Under the pieces are notes generated by a model. It was not told the DNA's origin. It did no database searches and worked only from the letters and a program-made list of their open reading frames with translations. Positions 43,757-52,983 of a stretch of 64,000 nucleotides of DNA are shown one piece after another. Source of the DNA: Zestosphaera sp. (lineage in GTDB: Archaea; Thermoproteota; Thermoprotei_A; Sulfolobales; NBVN01); assembly GCA_038843015.1 (NCBI GenBank), contig JAWBSH010000006.1:1-64000 (forward strand), given 5' to 3'. Position 1 is the first letter of the stretch. Each line of letters starts with the position of its first letter. Both the position numbers and the translations under genes were made by a program.

Positions 43757-44038
43757 GTGTCGAACACTACCGAGAAACAAACACTAAATGAGGCTAGAAT
43801 AAGACAAGCCATGCTAATGCTTGAAAAAATAGTTAACGACTCAAGCATACCAAGAAATATTAGGAGAGCAGCAATAAACTCACTAAACATGTTGAGAGAC
43901 CCTTCATTAACTCCGGGTGTTAAAGCAGCAAACGCCGTAAGTATTTTAGATGAGGTAACTCAAGACCCTAACATGCCGATGCACGCGAGAACCGCTATAT
44001 GGAACGTTATAGCAGTACTCTCAACTGTAAAGGACTAA
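43757..44038 (+). CDS. UPF0147 family protein
   Basis: 93 residues, all-helical; [19 protein letters not shown] and [19 protein letters not shown] define this archaea-wide family of unknown function. A TTATTAG promoter tract and GGAGGTGACGTGAGTG leader precede the GTG/TCG region, giving a strong ribosome site. It is 50 bases upstream of the FAU-1 gene. Confidence 0.92.
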   Translation: MSNTTEKQTLNEARIRQAMLMLEKIVNDSSIPRNIRRAAINSLNMLRDPSLTPGVKAANAVSILDEVTQDPNMPMHARTAIWNVIAVLSTVKD

Positions 44039-44088
44039 GCCCTGAGAATAAGTAACGAAGTAATTAAGTACAGAGGTAGTTAGTCCAG

Positions 44089-45537
44089 ATGTTTTTGAGA
44101 GTTCGCGTCAGGGGAATATACTCAACTGCCATCTCTAAAATATTGAACGAGAATGGAGTAGAGTTAGTAGACGTGACTCCATCTATAGCGTCTAGACTCA
44201 AGATAAGCGAGAATAGGGGGGTGCCTGCCGACGTCACAGTCAAAACAGAAAATGATAACTTATCGCAAATAATGCTGATAGGGTTTCCTGAAGCAATAAA
44301 TAAAGTTTCAGAAATACTAGAAACCAGCATACCCGACATGCTCGTATTTAAGCCGTTGACAGGCCTCTATACGACGTTCAAGACCCGTGTAGTAGGGTAT
44401 GAAGGCAGGGAATGCATAGCTCTGAGCCCGTGGGGTAAGGCAGTACTAGTAGACTATAAAGAATGCACACAAGATAGGGAGATCCCAGTCACGACCATAA
44501 AGTTAATCACAAACAAAGATAGTAAGATAGTATTATCAGAGAATGTAAGAATAGTTGGTAAGTACGCGATAATAGGGAGAGGTTCAAACGTCACTTTCAG
44601 TCACTTCATAAGGAATAGGAGAAGAATCTCGGAATTAATAGATATTTCAGCAAAATACGTTCGAGAAGGCTATAGCATAAGATGGAGAAGTAACTCAGAC
44701 GAGGCAAACCTGCTAGACATAATGAGTGAACTAGAAGAACTTACAAGAAAATACGACGAGCTAGTAAAGAAAGTTCAGAAAGCACCGCTACTAGAGGTAG
44801 TGTATGAGGGAGAGTCTGCGAGATTCTATGAACTCACATACAACTCTAAAGTATTTTTAGATAATGTGAGGAAGGAAGTCTGTCCCACAATATTCTTACA
44901 TCACTTCTTCAAAAGCTTTGACGTGAGAGACAGTAACCTCGTGGGACTCCTAGACGTTTTATCAGCTAAGGTGTCTAAAGACGAGGAAGACAAGCTAGTC
45001 TTTAAGTGGTTCTTAAGTGAGTTGAAAGAAAGAAAAGAAGCTGTAGTAGAGCATAAGAAAACTTCTGGTAAAGTGATTTTCATGAAGGGAGTAATAAGTT
45101 GTGTACCAGAAAGTCGTGTACCGGCGCTAGTACTTAAACGCACGATAAAAACTCAAGGGATTTATGATGGACTCAATATCCCTAAAGAAGTGGGAGACAT
45201 AGCCTTAACGACTATGAGGATGGGAGACTGGCACATAAAACACGAGTATTTCAGTAAGGAGGGCAAGTTTAAAGGCGCTTACATAAGTTTCAATACTCCC
45301 ACTGAAATACTGTATACCGGCAGAATCCGCTACTTAGATCTCGAAGTAGATTTAGTGAGAGTAGGGGATTTGGGCTGTAAACTAACAGACACTAAAGCAT
45401 TCCATGAACTCCTCGCTGAAGGAATAATAACTCAAGACGTACTAGAGAAACTAATCACAGAATTTGATAAAACTTTTCAAGAAGTCTGTAGCAAGACTTT
45501 CGCCCCATCCACGCCTCACGAGACACATGAAGTATGA
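44089..45537 (+). CDS. FAU-1 RNA-binding protein / probable ribonuclease
   Basis: 482 residues. Similar to Pyrococcus FAU-1, an AU-rich RNA-binding protein with RNase activity on rRNA precursors: an S1-like RNase E/G-type N-terminal half (RVRGIYSTAISKILNENGVE ... FKPLTGLYTTFKTRVVGYEG) and a C-terminal DUF402 domain (GDWHIKHEYFSKEGKFKGAY ... RYLDLEVDLVRVGD). Residues in the DUF402 part resemble nucleotide phosphatases. Probable function: rRNA processing. ATG start. Confidence 0.85.
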   Translation: MFLRVRVRGIYSTAISKILNENGVELVDVTPSIASRLKISENRGVPADVTVKTENDNLSQIMLIGFPEAINKVSEILETSIPDMLVFKPLTGLYTTFKTRVVGYEGRECIALSPWGKAVLVDYKECTQDREIPVTTIKLITNKDSKIVLSENVRIVGKYAIIGRGSNVTFSHFIRNRRRISELIDISAKYVREGYSIRWRSNSDEANLLDIMSELEELTRKYDELVKKVQKAPLLEVVYEGESARFYELTYNSKVFLDNVRKEVCPTIFLHHFFKSFDVRDSNLVGLLDVLSAKVSKDEEDKLVFKWFLSELKERKEAVVEHKKTSGKVIFMKGVISCVPESRVPALVLKRTIKTQGIYDGLNIPKEVGDIALTTMRMGDWHIKHEYFSKEGKFKGAYISFNTPTEILYTGRIRYLDLEVDLVRVGDLGCKLTDTKAFHELLAEGIITQDVLEKLITEFDKTFQEVCSKTFAPSTPHETHEV

Positions 45538-45666
45538 GTAGCAATCACTAATAAAACAGAACGTACTACTCGCAGGTCCGCTTTACGTGAGACAGTAACA
45601 ACACACAAGACTGAATATAGGTCTTCAGTAAGGACTCTACAACTGTCAATAAATAAGGTTTACTAA

Positions 45667-45834
45667 GGTTTTCGTAGAATTGCTTATGTTGAAATATGGA
45701 ATATGGTTCCAAGGCTACATGTGAGTCCAGTGCCGTCGGGCTCGAAGGATTCCATGACTGCACGTAGAGTAGCTAGCAACCGCAGTAAACCGTGGAGCAG
45801 GGACGCAACCCGTCCTAGAAAAACCTAGAGCGGG
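45667..45834 (+). mobile_element. probable tnpB 3'-end remnant with terminal hairpin (second subfamily)
   Basis: The only structure seen in the 368-base gap 45538-45905. A 53-codon open stretch ends PSGSKDSMTARRVAS...RPRKT followed by a TAG that lies inside a stem-loop, CCCGTCCTAG (45809-45818) pairing with CTAGAGCGGG (45825-45834) with one mismatch. This is the same layout, stop codon within the right-end hairpin, as the two mini-elements elsewhere, but a different sequence family. It is GC-rich relative to its surroundings, so a structured RNA is the alternative. Confidence 0.4.
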
Positions 45835-45905
45835 AAACAGAAGCGCATATTGTCAAACTAACGAGCTTCTTAAGTAAAGGTTCTAGCTTTCAGGATAAGA
45901 GAAGG

Positions 45906-46550
45906 TCAAAAACCCGGAGCTCTAAGCTTGAAGTCATAAGTTTTTTGAGAGCAAAGTATCTTAAGTTTCTCACAGAGTATCCTAGCACACTCTTTAATCA
46001 CATCTTCTAGGTCGTTAGAAGCATCAACTTCTATCATGAGACCCCTAGCTACAAGCTCTTTGTAAATTGTTCTGACCTTGTGTAGAAAGCTCTCATCTTC
46101 TTCTAAGTACTTTATCTTAGTTGTTGAAGATTTCTTCCTTCGTAAGCCTACGCTAGGTTCAACGTCTAAATATATGGCTAGGTCGGGTTCTGGCGCGAAC
46201 TTATTTAGAGTTTTAATCCACTCGACGTTTACGCCCTTAGCTCCCTGATAAGCAAGAGATGAGTAATAATACCTGTCACTAACAACTATTAATCCCTCTC
46301 TCAGAGCAGGGGTAATGACGGAAACTACGTGATTATACCTGTCAGCGGCCATAAGGTAAGCCTCCATAACGCCACCCAGTCTCTTACCGTAGTCATTAAT
46401 CAACTTGATGAAATCCTCGCTGTATGGCTCATAGGTATACAACACTTTAAAACCTTCTCTCGCTAAAGCCTCAACAATCCTTAAAGAAACAGTGGTTTTG
46501 CCGGAACCGTCAAGTCCTTCAAAAACTATAAAATAACTCAAACAATCCAC
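45906..46550 (-). CDS. tmk: thymidylate kinase
   Basis: 214 residues. P-loop FEGLDGSGKTTVS (9-21), the dTMP-binding VSDRYYYSSLAYQGAKG segment and the LYTYEPYSEDF region identify dTMP kinase. It lies four bases after the AcnX small subunit gene, so it is likely cotranscribed with the isoprenoid genes, without an evident metabolic link. ATG start; full length. Confidence 0.94.
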   Translation of the reverse strand: MDCLSYFIVFEGLDGSGKTTVSLRIVEALAREGFKVLYTYEPYSEDFIKLINDYGKRLGGVMEAYLMAADRYNHVVSVITPALREGLIVVSDRYYYSSLAYQGAKGVNVEWIKTLNKFAPEPDLAIYLDVEPSVGLRRKKSSTTKIKYLEEDESFLHKVRTIYKELVARGLMIEVDASNDLEDVIKECARILCEKLKILCSQKTYDFKLRAPGF

Positions 46551-46946
46551 CTAAGTTAGTCCTATCTTGAGGGCATTCCCCTCAACACAGACTTTAAGTC
46601 CTTCAAATACCTTCAACTCGTTTAAGTCTATAGCACTATCTACGAACTTATATAATGACACGTCAGCTAACACACAACCAGCTACTAGAGTCGGGTCTAC
46701 AGACTTAGTTATTAATGCCTTGGGCGCTAAACCCCTCTTACTCAGTGCGTAGAGAACGTAAGGACCTACGGTACTACCTACGAGTGCTGGCGCAACCAAT
46801 ACAGACTGCGCTATGTTCCCGACGCCCTTGACCTCCGCACTCTCAATCACGACGTCTCCTAAGAAAGAGAACGGGCGAGTAGACACTCTCAATTCACCAC
46901 ACACGTTCTCAGACCCGTAAATTCTACATACCTCATACACCCTCAT
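46551..46946 (-). CDS. phosphomevalonate dehydratase small subunit (AcnX swivel domain, DUF126)
   Basis: 131 residues. ISFLGDVVIESAEVKGVGN-like and LVAPALVGSTVGPYVLYAL segments match the aconitase-X small subunit. With the large subunit it dehydrates 5-phosphomevalonate to trans-anhydromevalonate 5-phosphate in the archaeal mevalonate pathway described in Aeropyrum. Overlaps the large-subunit gene by four bases, which indicates stoichiometric production. Confidence 0.92.
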   Translation of the reverse strand: MRVYEVCRIYGSENVCGELRVSTRPFSFLGDVVIESAEVKGVGNIAQSVLVAPALVGSTVGPYVLYALSKRGLAPKALITKSVDPTLVAGCVLADVSLYKFVDSAIDLNELKVFEGLKVCVEGNALKIGLT

Positions 46947-48151
46947 CTAACCCCGCCTCCAAGAAATTCTTTAAGAATCTCTTCCCTATCTTTGATTACT
47001 ACTTTAACCCCAGCTAATTTAGGCATATAGTGAAGAGCCTTTCCCGAGTCAGTAATGACGTACTTAACACCTAACAAACTCAACTTGGTAGTAACGGGAC
47101 ACATCCCTCTAATAATTCTGACACCAACCTCACTCAAGTAATCGACAGTCTCTTTATCGAGGCTTACAGTATCGCCAACACCTAACCAGAGTTCCACCTT
47201 ACCGGAATTCCTTCTACCCCCGACTTGCAGACGTCTTAATAAGTACGTGAGCTCGTCTAGCGAAAGGTGTGGGCAACCAATAAAGTAAAGAATGCCTCCA
47301 CTCTCACTACTATCTCTTAAGTCTAGCAAGACATCCCTCAAATCACTTGAGTCTATAGAAAATCTATCCTTAATATCTGAGCTCTCTAAGAGTTCTTGAC
47401 TGTCGGGGGTTAACCTATTGAAGACTACCATGGGCGCGTTAGATGTAGAACCGAATGAAGCCAGGAAAATACGAGCTAGTTCTTCAGACACGTTTTCAAG
47501 ACCTTCCACGAAAGGTATCGAATCAGGACATAGCTCACCTACTTTGAGACCCAATAATGATATGTGTAGAAAACTAGCACTTTCTCCAGTTTTGACCCTC
47601 ACTAGACATTTTGGTTTACGCCCCTCACGTAAGTGAACACCCGCAGCATAAGTCTTTCCTAAGAGGCCTTCAAACAGTGCTAGAGGACCTCCCTCTCTAT
47701 TACTCCAAGCACCAACGAGTGAATTAGCGTATAGAACTGCGTTGGATTCAGCCCAAGCTAAGTGCTCCCCATATGAAGGTCTCCTAACATAGTAGGGAGC
47801 ACACGTGAACGCGCGAGCTCCCATGCCCTTCAAGTAATTAATTATCTTTAATTGCTTACTTCTCACGTCTTCAGGCAAGCTACCATACATAGAATCTATT
47901 ATGACTGCGTAAGGATTAGCTGTAGTGAATACGTGAAATCTAGCGCTACTAGTTGCCAAAGACTCTATGAATTCTAGTCCTGCATCACCTATGTTGAAGT
48001 ACGAGATACCTGAAACATGAGCGTGCTCTACCGGGATTAGCTTCTCAGCCCCTAGAGAAGCCCCTACAGTCGTGAGTACTTTCATGGCTAACGCATAAGG
48101 ATATCCCAGCTCACCGTTAAGTATGGCTTCTTCTTCTTTAGTTAAGTACAT
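46943..48151 (-). CDS. phosphomevalonate dehydratase large subunit (AcnX, DUF521)
   Basis: About 402 residues. Family landmarks: YLTKEEEAILNGELGYPYAL at the N-terminus, VEHAHVSGISYFNIGDAGLE, CAPYYVRRPSYGEHLAWAES and VRIIRGMCPVTT. Cysteines in these segments should hold the Fe-S cluster. An earlier in-frame start at 48184 exists, but the ATG at 48151 begins at the conserved MYLTKEEE and has GAGGG nine bases upstream inside the end of the decarboxylase gene. One operon with the small subunit and UbiD-type decarboxylase. Confidence 0.92.
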   Translation of the reverse strand: MYLTKEEEAILNGELGYPYALAMKVLTTVGASLGAEKLIPVEHAHVSGISYFNIGDAGLEFIESLATSSARFHVFTTANPYAVIIDSMYGSLPEDVRSKQLKIINYLKGMGARAFTCAPYYVRRPSYGEHLAWAESNAVLYANSLVGAWSNREGGPLALFEGLLGKTYAAGVHLREGRKPKCLVRVKTGESASFLHISLLGLKVGELCPDSIPFVEGLENVSEELARIFLASFGSTSNAPMVVFNRLTPDSQELLESSDIKDRFSIDSSDLRDVLLDLRDSSESGGILYFIGCPHLSLDELTYLLRRLQVGGRRNSGKVELWLGVGDTVSLDKETVDYLSEVGVRIIRGMCPVTTKLSLLGVKYVITDSGKALHYMPKLAGVKVVIKDREEILKEFLGGGVR

Positions 48152-48155
48152 TACG

Positions 48156-49499
48156 TTAGCCCTCAGGCAATCTTGGTTTTTCAAAGAAGCTCTTTTGCGA
48201 GAGTGGATAGGTAGCTACTACCGCTACCTTGTCTGTCAAACCATCCTCGGAACTAGGGTCTAATGTAGAGCCCCTACTCTCTCTAATCACTAAGAGCCCC
48301 CTAGACGCTTGAAACCTAGTGGCTATTGCCCACTCAACGTCTTCTGGGTTGTCAGGATCTACGTCAGAATCAACTATGACTACATGTTTTAAGCTCGGGT
48401 GTCCGGCAAAAGCAGCTAAAGCAGCGTTTTTCCCGTCCCCCTCATGATTTCTCTCTATAGATATCACAGCATGCAACCACTGTCCCCCACCACTCGTTAG
48501 CCTAACCTTGACCACCTTAGGAACAACCTTCCTAACTGAGTCCCATATTAGAGCCTCCCTAGGAAAACCCATGAAGATCTTATGCTCTCTTCCACCAGGA
48601 AGTATAACGTGAAACAGAGGGTTGTCCTTAAGCAAATATATGGACTCAACCCTAATCAGCGGTTGCTTCCTAACAACGTCATATAAGTTGAGAAGATCTA
48701 CGAATGGACCCTCATTGACTAGGTCCAACGTGATCTTGCCCTCCATGATTACTGAAGTCCCGGCAACGACAGGCAACCCGTACTTAGGAGTCCTCACGAT
48801 AGGTACTCTACTTCCGCCCAAAACAGAAGCTAGCGAAAATTCGAAGACCCCATAGGGTGGGGAGATTGAAGACGCGATGAAAACTACTGGGTGGACGCCG
48901 ACAGCTACTGCAACGGGGGTCTCAAGACCTTTCAACTTATTCTGCTCGTAGATCCTGAAGAGATGTCTTGGAACCAACCTAACTGCAAATCCTCCGTCAA
49001 CTAGCATGAGCCTGTGAACTGAAGCATTATACGAGTCCATCTCCGGCGTCTTAGCAACCAAGACTGAAGCGTCTATATAGTAACCCCCGTCTTTCTCGAA
49101 AAACTTTATTGACGGCAACTTACGATAATCTCCCTCGTATGGGATATAGAGCTCTGAAAAAGAATATTCTGAAAACCAATCACTAAACTCTCTTTCCGCA
49201 CTCATGGCAGCAACTAACTTCCTATACGCCTCAACATCGCTCTCGACATTAAGAAACTGATAAAGTCTCTGGCGTGACCCAACTAGGTTGCCTACACATG
49301 GAGGACGCTTGCCAGCTACTTGGAAAAACACCGCTTTGTTGAGTTTTTCAGCCTCCATTAAAGCTCTAGTAGGCTCGTACTCGTCTCTTAGTGGTTTCTC
49401 AATTATCATTAATTCTCCGCGGTTGCTTACGTCATCAATGACTTCTTTCAAACTCCACAGAAATTCACTCACCCCTCCTAACCTCCCTATACTCCTCAT
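48156..49499 (-). CDS. anhydromevalonate phosphate decarboxylase (UbiD family)
   Basis: 447 residues of the UbiD fold, which uses prenylated FMN. SVHRLMLVDGGFAVRLVPRH and NEGPFVDLLNLYDV match UbiD decarboxylases, with EDVEWAIATRFQASRGL near the end. The adjacent AcnX pair makes the archaeal-mevalonate-pathway decarboxylase the best call: it gives isopentenyl phosphate. A UbiX flavin prenyltransferase is needed in trans and is not in the window. ATG at 49499 overlaps the Clp1 gene by 35 bases; a GTG at 49472 is an alternative start. Confidence 0.88.
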   Translation of the reverse strand: MRSIGRLGGVSEFLWSLKEVIDDVSNRGELMIIEKPLRDEYEPTRALMEAEKLNKAVFFQVAGKRPPCVGNLVGSRQRLYQFLNVESDVEAYRKLVAAMSAEREFSDWFSEYSFSELYIPYEGDYRKLPSIKFFEKDGGYYIDASVLVAKTPEMDSYNASVHRLMLVDGGFAVRLVPRHLFRIYEQNKLKGLETPVAVAVGVHPVVFIASSISPPYGVFEFSLASVLGGSRVPIVRTPKYGLPVVAGTSVIMEGKITLDLVNEGPFVDLLNLYDVVRKQPLIRVESIYLLKDNPLFHVILPGGREHKIFMGFPREALIWDSVRKVVPKVVKVRLTSGGGQWLHAVISIERNHEGDGKNAALAAFAGHPSLKHVVIVDSDVDPDNPEDVEWAIATRFQASRGLLVIRESRGSTLDPSSEDGLTDKVAVVATYPLSQKSFFEKPRLPEG

Positions 49500-50772
49500 C
49501 TAGCCTAATATTGCTACTAATTAAGCCTTTTATGAGTCCTTCATGCGGTGTTCTAAGCTTAATTAAGATATCGTCCTCCTCAAACCTCACGTCTTCTATT
49601 ATTCCCGCAGCAACTTCATTCATGTTATCTCCTACTACACCTACTAAGCACCGCACGAGGTCTTCCACGCTGGAAACGAACAACTTAATCGAGTATTTCA
49701 GGTATATCTCATTTCTTAACGTTTCTAGCAATCCTATGTGTGGTGGGCTCTTAATTAGCAAGGCAAGCTCTTTCTCATCTCTACATGCCCTTATTATATG
49801 CGTTGCTATCGAGGAGAGTTCAGGAAACATCTCGGCTAGTTTACTAGCAGGAATCTCAACACAGTTTAAGGGAGACATACCAATCAAGCCTACCTTACTA
49901 GCTCGTAAAGTCTTCACAGAAGAATTCATGAAGTACTTCTTGTATGCTTCAGATCTTAGTCTTTGCCTTTCCTCTCTACTCCTGATTCTAGGCTGTATAG
50001 GTGGCTTAGCCCTAATTATCTTAATCATCTCACGAAATACTTTAACCATTAAATCACTTAAGTTGCTGTCAAGGACTACAAGGTGAGTGGGCTTAACCCA
50101 CCTGATTAACTCTAGCTTATACGAGACCCCGTCTCTCCCGCTGACCCACCCGTCAGTATTTACTATTACTGCGTCACAGCCCCTGAAGAGGGCTTGATTA
50201 ACTAAGTCTACTGTAGAAGCTATTATTCTAGAACTACAGTTTCGTGGGCTGATACAGCCGACAAACCTGAACTCACTAAAGCTTAGTTCCCTCTGCCATA
50301 TGAAAGGCTTATCTACTACTGCTAGAGCTATAGTGGCAGGCGTTGCTAAGTCTTCCTGACCTACATCACCCTCAATAATACAGCAATTAAGTCCTCTACC
50401 TCTAAGATAATTAGCTATGAAAGCTGTTAAGGTAGTTTTGCCTGACTCGGGAGGACCCACGACAACTACCTTAAGCTTTCTGACTAAATTGAAATCCTCA
50501 CTAATAACTTCTGCAACACGTAGCCAATCATCAATAACTTCCGTAGAAGGATCTACGACGCCGAAAAACCCTCCAGAACCTAGAGAGACTCTAAGCGTTG
50601 TCTCAACAAGAGCCTTAAGAGAGTAACTCCGTAACTCATGAACTACTAGATTGCTCCCCCTACCATATATGTTGCCAACAAGCAGTATCTCGCCATCAAC
50701 TACTTCAATCCTAGCAGGACCTGAAACTCTTGCTACCTCGCCTGCTTTTAAGGCGTGTGTAGCAACACTCAT
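49465..50772 (-). CDS. polynucleotide 5'-kinase, Clp1/Grc3 family
   Basis: 435 residues. Walker A is VVGPPESGKTTLTAF (~106-120), followed by CCIIEGDVGQEDLATPATIAL and the lid region GCISPRN. The N-terminal ~90 residues form the beta domain typical of Clp1/Grc3. Archaeal members phosphorylate 5'-OH RNA (and DNA) and may act in tRNA intron or RNA-end processing, relevant because both tRNAs here have introns. It is the first gene of the run leading to tmk; neighbours are metabolically unrelated. Confidence 0.87.
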   Translation of the reverse strand: MSVATHALKAGEVARVSGPARIEVVDGEILLVGNIYGRGSNLVVHELRSYSLKALVETTLRVSLGSGGFFGVVDPSTEVIDDWLRVAEVISEDFNLVRKLKVVVVGPPESGKTTLTAFIANYLRGRGLNCCIIEGDVGQEDLATPATIALAVVDKPFIWQRELSFSEFRFVGCISPRNCSSRIIASTVDLVNQALFRGCDAVIVNTDGWVSGRDGVSYKLELIRWVKPTHLVVLDSNLSDLMVKVFREMIKIIRAKPPIQPRIRSREERQRLRSEAYKKYFMNSSVKTLRASKVGLIGMSPLNCVEIPASKLAEMFPELSSIATHIIRACRDEKELALLIKSPPHIGLLETLRNEIYLKYSIKLFVSSVEDLVRCLVGVVGDNMNEVAAGIIEDVRFEEDDILIKLRTPHEGLIKGLISSNIRLDEEYREVRRGE

Positions 50773-50844
50773 GAGTTACCCTACCCAAACTATATTTATG
50801 ACTTATTATTTAGTGTTTTAGAAACTTCTTAAATGGTTAAGTAA

Positions 50845-51678
50845 ATGGTGTCATCAAGGAATGACCTATGCTTATGGCTTAAGAAAGTATCTGCAGAAAT
50901 TATTAAAGAACTGCCTTTGATGAGGAGATATAGCCAACACATAATGATAGACTGTAAATTAGGATATTTGTTTAGAGAGGCGCTCCTGAAACTCAACGTG
51001 AAGTCTGCTATGGAGATAGGGGCTGGTCCAGGCCTCCTCACAAAGTTCATTAAAGACGCTGTTAAATACTTAGTAGCAGTAGAAATAGACATTAAGTTCT
51101 TAAAATTCGGCATAGAATTAGCTAGTGAAGAACCAAACATAGAATACTTGATGAGTGACGGTCTTAAACTACTTAATAATAATGCGCTGAGAGTAGATGC
51201 AGTAGTATCAAACACACCATACTCACTCACAGGCCCCCTACTAGCATCAATAGTAAAATCCAACATACCCTACGCGCTACTCACACTCCAGAAAGAAGTT
51301 AGTGAGAGACTAGTCGCTACACCAAGTAACAAGTCCTACGGCCGCGTGTCAGTCTTTATTCAAAGCTTCATGAAGCCTGAAATAATAGACTACGTGAGTC
51401 CTACTGCTTTCTACCCACCACCGAAAGTTTGGTCGGCTTTAGTACTCCTGAAAAGACGTAGAGAATGGCGTGAGGAAGACAAAATCTTCGAAGAGTTTAT
51501 TAAGTGCGTATTTAATCAGAGAAGGAAGAAAGCCCTCAAAATAGTTAGGGAATGCACAGATAAGCTCTCTCTTAAGGAGATAGGAGACAGCATATTGAGA
51601 GACTTAATAGGTGATAAGAGAGTTTATGAGTTAAATGTTGAAACATTCAATGCTCTCATGAAGCTAGCTAGTAAGTAA
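50845..51678 (+). CDS. ksgA: rRNA small subunit dimethyladenosine methyltransferase (KsgA/Dim1)
   Basis: 277 residues. The SAM-binding EIGAGPGLLTKF (57-68) and the catalytic NTPYSLTGP motif are both seen; the latter replaces the more common NLPY by NTPY. YPPPKVWSALVLL and FNQRRKKALKIV mark the C-terminal domain. It dimethylates two adjacent adenosines near the 3' end of 16S rRNA. The ATG start lies close to the divergent Clp1 gene (72 bases). Overlaps the convergent 51668 gene by 11 bases. Confidence 0.93.
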   Translation: MVSSRNDLCLWLKKVSAEIIKELPLMRRYSQHIMIDCKLGYLFREALLKLNVKSAMEIGAGPGLLTKFIKDAVKYLVAVEIDIKFLKFGIELASEEPNIEYLMSDGLKLLNNNALRVDAVVSNTPYSLTGPLLASIVKSNIPYALLTLQKEVSERLVATPSNKSYGRVSVFIQSFMKPEIIDYVSPTAFYPPPKVWSALVLLKRRREWREEDKIFEEFIKCVFNQRRKKALKIVRECTDKLSLKEIGDSILRDLIGDKRVYELNVETFNALMKLASK

Positions 51679-52315
51679 CTTTCAGTAATCCACCCCTAAG
51701 GGCTATGTTGATGCATGCTCTCAAGTCAGGGTCTTTAAGATCTTTCCTCCCAATATATGTCGTGGGGCAAGTGCCGGTAGTGCTATCCTCATCTACTAAA
51801 ACAAGAGAGTACTTGCCTTCCTCAACTATTCTCAAAACTTCAGACATGAAAGACTCCCAGAATCCCGCAGGAGATACACCAACCTTAATAACAACTCTCT
51901 CTGGACCTAGTGAGTTCTTAACCTTACTTAAGATCTCAGCCAAATCTGAAAATCTCTTGACATAGCCATAGTCGAGCAATACATTATTAGCGAATATCAC
52001 GTAGTTTACTATTGCGTTACCTAGATCCACACCTACTACTAGAGTCTCTACTTTGGTCACCCCAACCAACTCAAGGAGGCTAGTTAAAACATTATCTTCT
52101 GAAATCTTCATAACTCTAACCTTGCTAACATCGTAGTTCTTTTTAATTAGTTCGAAACATTCTTCGTCAACCAGTAATGTAGTAGCTTCACGTAAGTCAT
52201 CTTGCAACTCAAAAACCTTATAATGAAGGTCTATTAAGTTACTGAGATTCTTAAATATATTCATCAATTTAGGGTTACAGATAGCTACTACGTTTCTCCC
52301 AGTTCCAGACTTCAT
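51668..52315 (-). CDS. hypothetical protein with RNase H-like strand motif
   Basis: 215 residues. VETLVVGVDLGNAIVNYVIF followed by NNVLLDYGYVK looks like the first beta hairpin of an RNase H/RuvC-like fold, with D in VDLG as the putative first acidic ligand. Later VVIKVGVSPAGFWE and VLVDEDSTTGTCPTTY could supply further residues (D, E). The N-terminal ~95 residues are unlike that fold. I cannot name a family; nuclease activity is a hypothesis. It overlaps the KsgA gene tail-to-tail by 11 bases. Confidence 0.6.
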   Translation of the reverse strand: MKSGTGRNVVAICNPKLMNIFKNLSNLIDLHYKVFELQDDLREATTLLVDEECFELIKKNYDVSKVRVMKISEDNVLTSLLELVGVTKVETLVVGVDLGNAIVNYVIFANNVLLDYGYVKRFSDLAEILSKVKNSLGPERVVIKVGVSPAGFWESFMSEVLRIVEEGKYSLVLVDEDSTTGTCPTTYIGRKDLKDPDLRACINIALRGGLLKVTY

Positions 52316-52434
52316 ATTAACTTACGTCCACCTTAAGTAGTAAGAGTTTCAGCACATATAACCTTTAACGCTAGACCGTATAATTGAAGGTCAGTCTTTT
52401 AAGCGTAAACGGGGGGTTATTCTTAAGGGTATGT

Positions 52435-52983
52435 GTGTTGAATGAGGTGCTAGAGCATCTGCTGAAAGTGATAATGGTGTACTTGCCGGCAATGGTAGCT
52501 AACGCAACGCCTCTAATATGCCGTAGGTACTTCTTCAGAAATCCGCACCCAGTAGATTTCGGGAAGAGCTTCTACGATGGTAAGAGGTTATTCGGTGATA
52601 ATAAGTCAATTGAAGGTCTCGTGTCAGGAGTCGTAGCAGGAGTATTGATTGGCTTAGCTTACGGCTCTTACATGCGTTCACAACTTTACGAGTGGACTGT
52701 TTACGGTTTTCTTTCAGGTGCGGGAGCGATGAGCGGCGACCTCCTCAACTCGTTCATTAAGAGAAGACTAGGTATGAGACCTGGTCAATCGTTCATACCT
52801 CTTGATCAAATATCATTTGTTGTTGGTGCTTCCGTATTTATTAAGGTGTCTAGAATAGACCTAGCAGTTAATCAAGAATTGAGTGTCATTGATTTCTTAT
52901 TAGGTCTTTTATTAGCCGGAATACTACACCCACTAACGAACTACATAGCCTACCTAGCCAAAATAAAAGAAACCCCGCTCTAG
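52435..52983 (+). CDS. carS: CDP-archaeol synthase
   Basis: About 182 residues, with four or five membrane helices. LPAMVANATPLICRR, DFGKSFYDGKRLFGDNKSIEG and SGAGAMSGDLLNSFIKRRLG are the conserved CarS (DUF46) blocks; Mg-binding acidic residues lie in FGDNK and SGDLL. It condenses CTP with archaetidic ether phosphate (DGGGP) to give CDP-archaeol for phospholipid synthesis. A TTG at 52384 is open but overlaps the promoter TATAATT; GTG at 52435 follows AAGGG and is preferred. The stop overlaps nop10 by four bases. Confidence 0.9.
   Translation: MLNEVLEHLLKVIMVYLPAMVANATPLICRRYFFRNPHPVDFGKSFYDGKRLFGDNKSIEGLVSGVVAGVLIGLAYGSYMRSQLYEWTVYGFLSGAGAMSGDLLNSFIKRRLGMRPGQSFIPLDQISFVVGASVFIKVSRIDLAVNQELSVIDFLLGLLLAGILHPLTNYIAYLAKIKETPL

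Noticed and set aside
45566-45763. 65-codon minus-strand frame in the 45.5 kb gap
   Set aside because: Antisense to the tnpB-like remnant; no ribosome site; the plus-strand reading plus hairpin explains the region better.
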